A stretch of 5,850 bases of DNA from LDYB01 sp037442385 (GTDB lineage: Bacteria; Armatimonadota; Fimbriimonadia; Fimbriimonadales; GBS-DC): assembly GCA_037442385.1 (NCBI GenBank), contig JBBIQJ010000155.1, positions 1 to 5,850 on the forward strand, written 5' to 3'. Under the pieces are notes generated by a model. The model saw nothing but the letters and a program-made list of their open reading frames with translations, was not told the DNA's origin and did not search any database. Each line of letters starts with the position of its first letter. Within the stretch, counting starts at the first letter, position 1. Shown here piece by piece: positions 4,344-5,850 of this stretch. The translations under genes and the position numbers were made by a program.

Positions 4344-5850
4344 TATTCGCCCGCTTGCCCGAAGTTGAACAGCACGGTGAGCAGGTCGGCGTCGTCCACC
4401 ATGCCGTCGCCGTTCAGGTCGGCAGGTGTGGCGCCTGTCTGCCCGAAATCAAATAACACGGCGAGCAGGTCGGCATCGTCGATAACATTATCCTGGTTCA
4501 CATCGCCGAGGATCAGGTCGAGGTCTATCGTGGTTGCGCCGAGCAGTCGCTGGAGGGGGAACGCCCGTGTCAGGCAGCCCGACGCGCTGATGCGAACCGC
4601 CCACAAGCCGGGCGTTACGCTCACACTGTAGCCGCCGCTGTTATTGCCGCTTCCTGTGTGTGTGGAGGCAGTGTTGCCTGTGAAGGGGTCTATCAAACGC
4701 GCGGTCACCTGCACCTGGCTCAGGTCGCCCACATAGCCCGGGATATTCAGATTGCCCTGCAGGCTGGTGGGCAGGTTCGGCGTGGAGAGATAGACTTCCC
4801 ATTCGGTGTCGGCAGCGTTGCGGACTGCCCAGAGCACCTGCATCGCGCCATTGGTTGCCAGCACTTGCGAAAGGCGCGTGCTACCTGTCGCCTCCTGGGT
4901 GAGGTTCGTGCTGCTGTTCGCGGTCCAGCTGTAGTAGAAGAGGTTCTCGTTATTGCCCGTGGAGGAGTGTTTCCCGACCCAGAGCGCATTTCCGTTAGAG
5001 TCCACGGCGTAGCCGGTGGAAACGCGCGTGCCCGCGCTGCCGGAGCCAAAGCGATTCGTGCTGAGGTTGCGCGTAGCGCCAGGGGTCGTAACGAACACAT
5101 CGTTATTAAAGCTGGTGTTGCTGCCGACGCCTTCCCATAGCACAGCGGCGCCCCGCACAGCGATCGGCAGGCTCTCGCGCCCAGTGCCCAAGACGGAGCT
5201 GCTGATGTTCACCGTTAAACCGGGCACAGAGGTGACGAAAGCGTCATAGAACCAGTTCGTGGTGCTGGCGCGTCCCACCCAGATAAAGGTGCTGCTTGAA
5301 CCGCTTTGGCTTATACCGTGGGGCACGGCGTCGCGCACAGCGGTCAGCCCACCCAGCACGGGCGCGCTGATGTTGGTAGCGCCCAAGAACACATCGTTAT
5401 AGTCGTTGTTGCTTGTGCCTGCCCCGCTCCAGAGGGGCGTGCCCGAATCGTTCAGGAACCCCGCAATCGCAAAGCGCGCGCTCCCCAGCACCGACTGCGA
5501 CACATTGGTGGTCGCCATCGAGTTCAGGTTTGTGGTAAACACATCGCGATTGAGGCTTCCGATTGCAGAACCCGCGCCGTCCCAGAGCAGGATGTTATTC
5601 GCGTTGAGGTCCATCGGAACCGCGTCGCGATTACTGCCCAGCACCGAGGCGGTGAGGTTCGTATTCCCCACAAAGATATCAATATTGTTTCCATTGTTTG
5701 TGCCTGCTCCGCTCCAGACGGGGCGTCCATCCATAGCGAAGCGGAACGCGATGGCAAACCGATCAGTGCCCAGAATGGAAGCGCTGAGGTTCGTGCTATT
5801 CAGGAACACATCCAGCTTGTCGCCGTTCGCCGAACCTAACCCTTCCAGAG
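4343..5850 (-). CDS. Secreted-type repeat protein with C-terminal dockerin-like module (partial, N-terminus beyond window)
   Basis: The frame is open to the right edge, so the start is outside the window. A GTG at 5809-5807 could be mistaken for the start, but it codes an internal Val in a DVFL repeat motif and the repeat pattern continues upstream of it (LEGLGSANGDKLDVFL). Counting from that GTG as residue 1, about seven repeats of 44-52 residues run to about residue 345. Each has a Trp motif (LWSGAG-like; Trp at 32, 76, 127, 177, 225, 277, 327), usually then DVF plus a hydrophobic residue, then often an S..VLG..R motif. This suggests a beta propeller. Residues about 348-433 form a beta domain like carboxypeptidase regulatory-like domains. 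Residues 435-488 hold two EF-hand-like loops, DVNQDNVIDDAD (436-447) and DLNGDGMVDDAD (464-475), as in type I dockerins. The high Asn/Ser/Thr content fits an extracellular location. A signal peptide would be outside the window. The ligand or partner is unknown. Confidence 0.85.
   Translation of the reverse strand, partial: LEGLGSANGDKLDVFLNSTNLSASILGTDRFAIAFRFAMDGRPVWSGAGTNNGNNIDIFVGNTNLTASVLGSNRDAVPMDLNANNILLWDGAGSAIGSLNRDVFTTNLNSMATTNVSQSVLGSARFAIAGFLNDSGTPLWSGAGTSNNDYNDVFLGATNISAPVLGGLTAVRDAVPHGISQSGSSSTFIWVGRASTTNWFYDAFVTSVPGLTVNISSSVLGTGRESLPIAVRGAAVLWEGVGSNTSFNNDVFVTTPGATRNLSTNRFGSGSAGTRVSTGYAVDSNGNALWVGKHSSTGNNENLFYYSWTANSSTNLTQEATGSTRLSQVLATNGAMQVLWAVRNAADTEWEVYLSTPNLPTSLQGNLNIPGYVGDLSQVQVTARLIDPFTGNTASTHTGSGNNSGGYSVSVTPGLWAVRISASGCLTRAFPLQRLLGATTIDLDLILGDVNQDNVIDDADLLAVLFDFGQTGATPADLNGDGMVDDADLLTVLFNFGQAGE
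4354..4480 (-). repeat. Internal duplication encoding the two dockerin-like calcium loops
   Basis: Bases 4354-4396 and 4438-4480 align without gaps at an offset of 84 bases (28 codons). By hand count 34 of 43 positions match, and all nine differences are transitions. The coded segments are DDADLLAVLFDFGQTG and DDADLLTVLFNFGQAG. The duplicated unit is the second half of each loop plus the following helix, the usual way dockerin halves repeat, but here with unusually high nucleotide identity. Confidence 0.75.
4830..5850 (-). repeat. Tandem 44-52-residue Trp-motif repeats (propeller-like)
   Basis: The Trp of the LW.G motif recurs at codon spacings of 44, 51, 50, 48, 52 and 50, and an eighth, Trp-less copy (LEGLG) lies at the right edge. 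Some copies remain similar in DNA: the Trp-motif codons near 5415-5434 and 5700-5719 share about 17 of 18 bases, and the DVF-motif codons at 5092-5105 and 5388-5401 are nearly identical. This points to growth by internal duplication. Confidence 0.7.

Noticed and set aside
5807..5809. GTG as the start codon of the repeat protein
   Set aside because: The frame continues to the window edge with matching repeat sequence, the GTG is the Val of a DVFL motif, and no signal peptide follows it.
5306..5839. 177-residue + strand frame opposite the repeat protein
   Set aside because: It is an antisense shadow of the repeat array; the - strand frame shows regular Trp-motif repeats and continues into a recognisable dockerin-like end.

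Overview
The window looks like chromosomal DNA of a GC-rich, probably free-living bacterium. The best guess is the phylum Armatimonadota (Chthonomonas/Fimbriimonas-like or a related hot-spring lineage). Three features support this from knowledge of those genomes: a DUF6785/DUF6784-type multi-pass membrane protein, a PEP-CTERM surface protein, and a secreted-looking repeat protein that ends in a regulatory-like beta domain plus a two-loop dockerin-type calcium module. The assignment is inference; no rRNA or other phylogenetic marker is present.

Layout. Bases 1-154 hold no convincing gene, only what may be the tail of an upstream terminator at the left edge. A small two-helix membrane protein follows on the + strand (155-376). 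Bases 377-622 are non-coding but dense in signals: nested inverted repeats (393-437), a consensus sigma70-type promoter with an extended -10 (445-474), then a leader of about 140 nt with four successive hairpins and a strong ribosome binding site. These drive a 240-residue PEP-CTERM exported protein (623-1345). A stem without a U-tract and then a good intrinsic terminator (1409-1440) close this unit. A 660-residue integral membrane protein (1485-3467, +) comes next, followed by tRNA-Arg(CCG) (3489-3563, +) with an encoded CCA.

The right half is transcribed from the - strand. A long repeat protein enters from beyond the right edge (4343-5850, its start not in the window) and overlaps by one base (TAATG) a sugar phosphate isomerase/epimerase-like TIM barrel (3564-4343). 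The isomerase stop codon directly abuts the tRNA CCA, so the two transcription units converge with no spacer.

How the genes might work together. The PEP-CTERM protein and the repeat/dockerin protein are both predicted to act outside the cytoplasm, by different sorting or attachment modules. The DUF6785 protein sits in the membrane and the isomerase in the cytoplasm. Surface polysaccharide handling plus sugar uptake and metabolism would fit but is not shown by the sequence. No mobile element, CRISPR array or defence system was recognised. The least explained parts are the promoter-leader region (393-622) and the repeat array (about 4830-5850).
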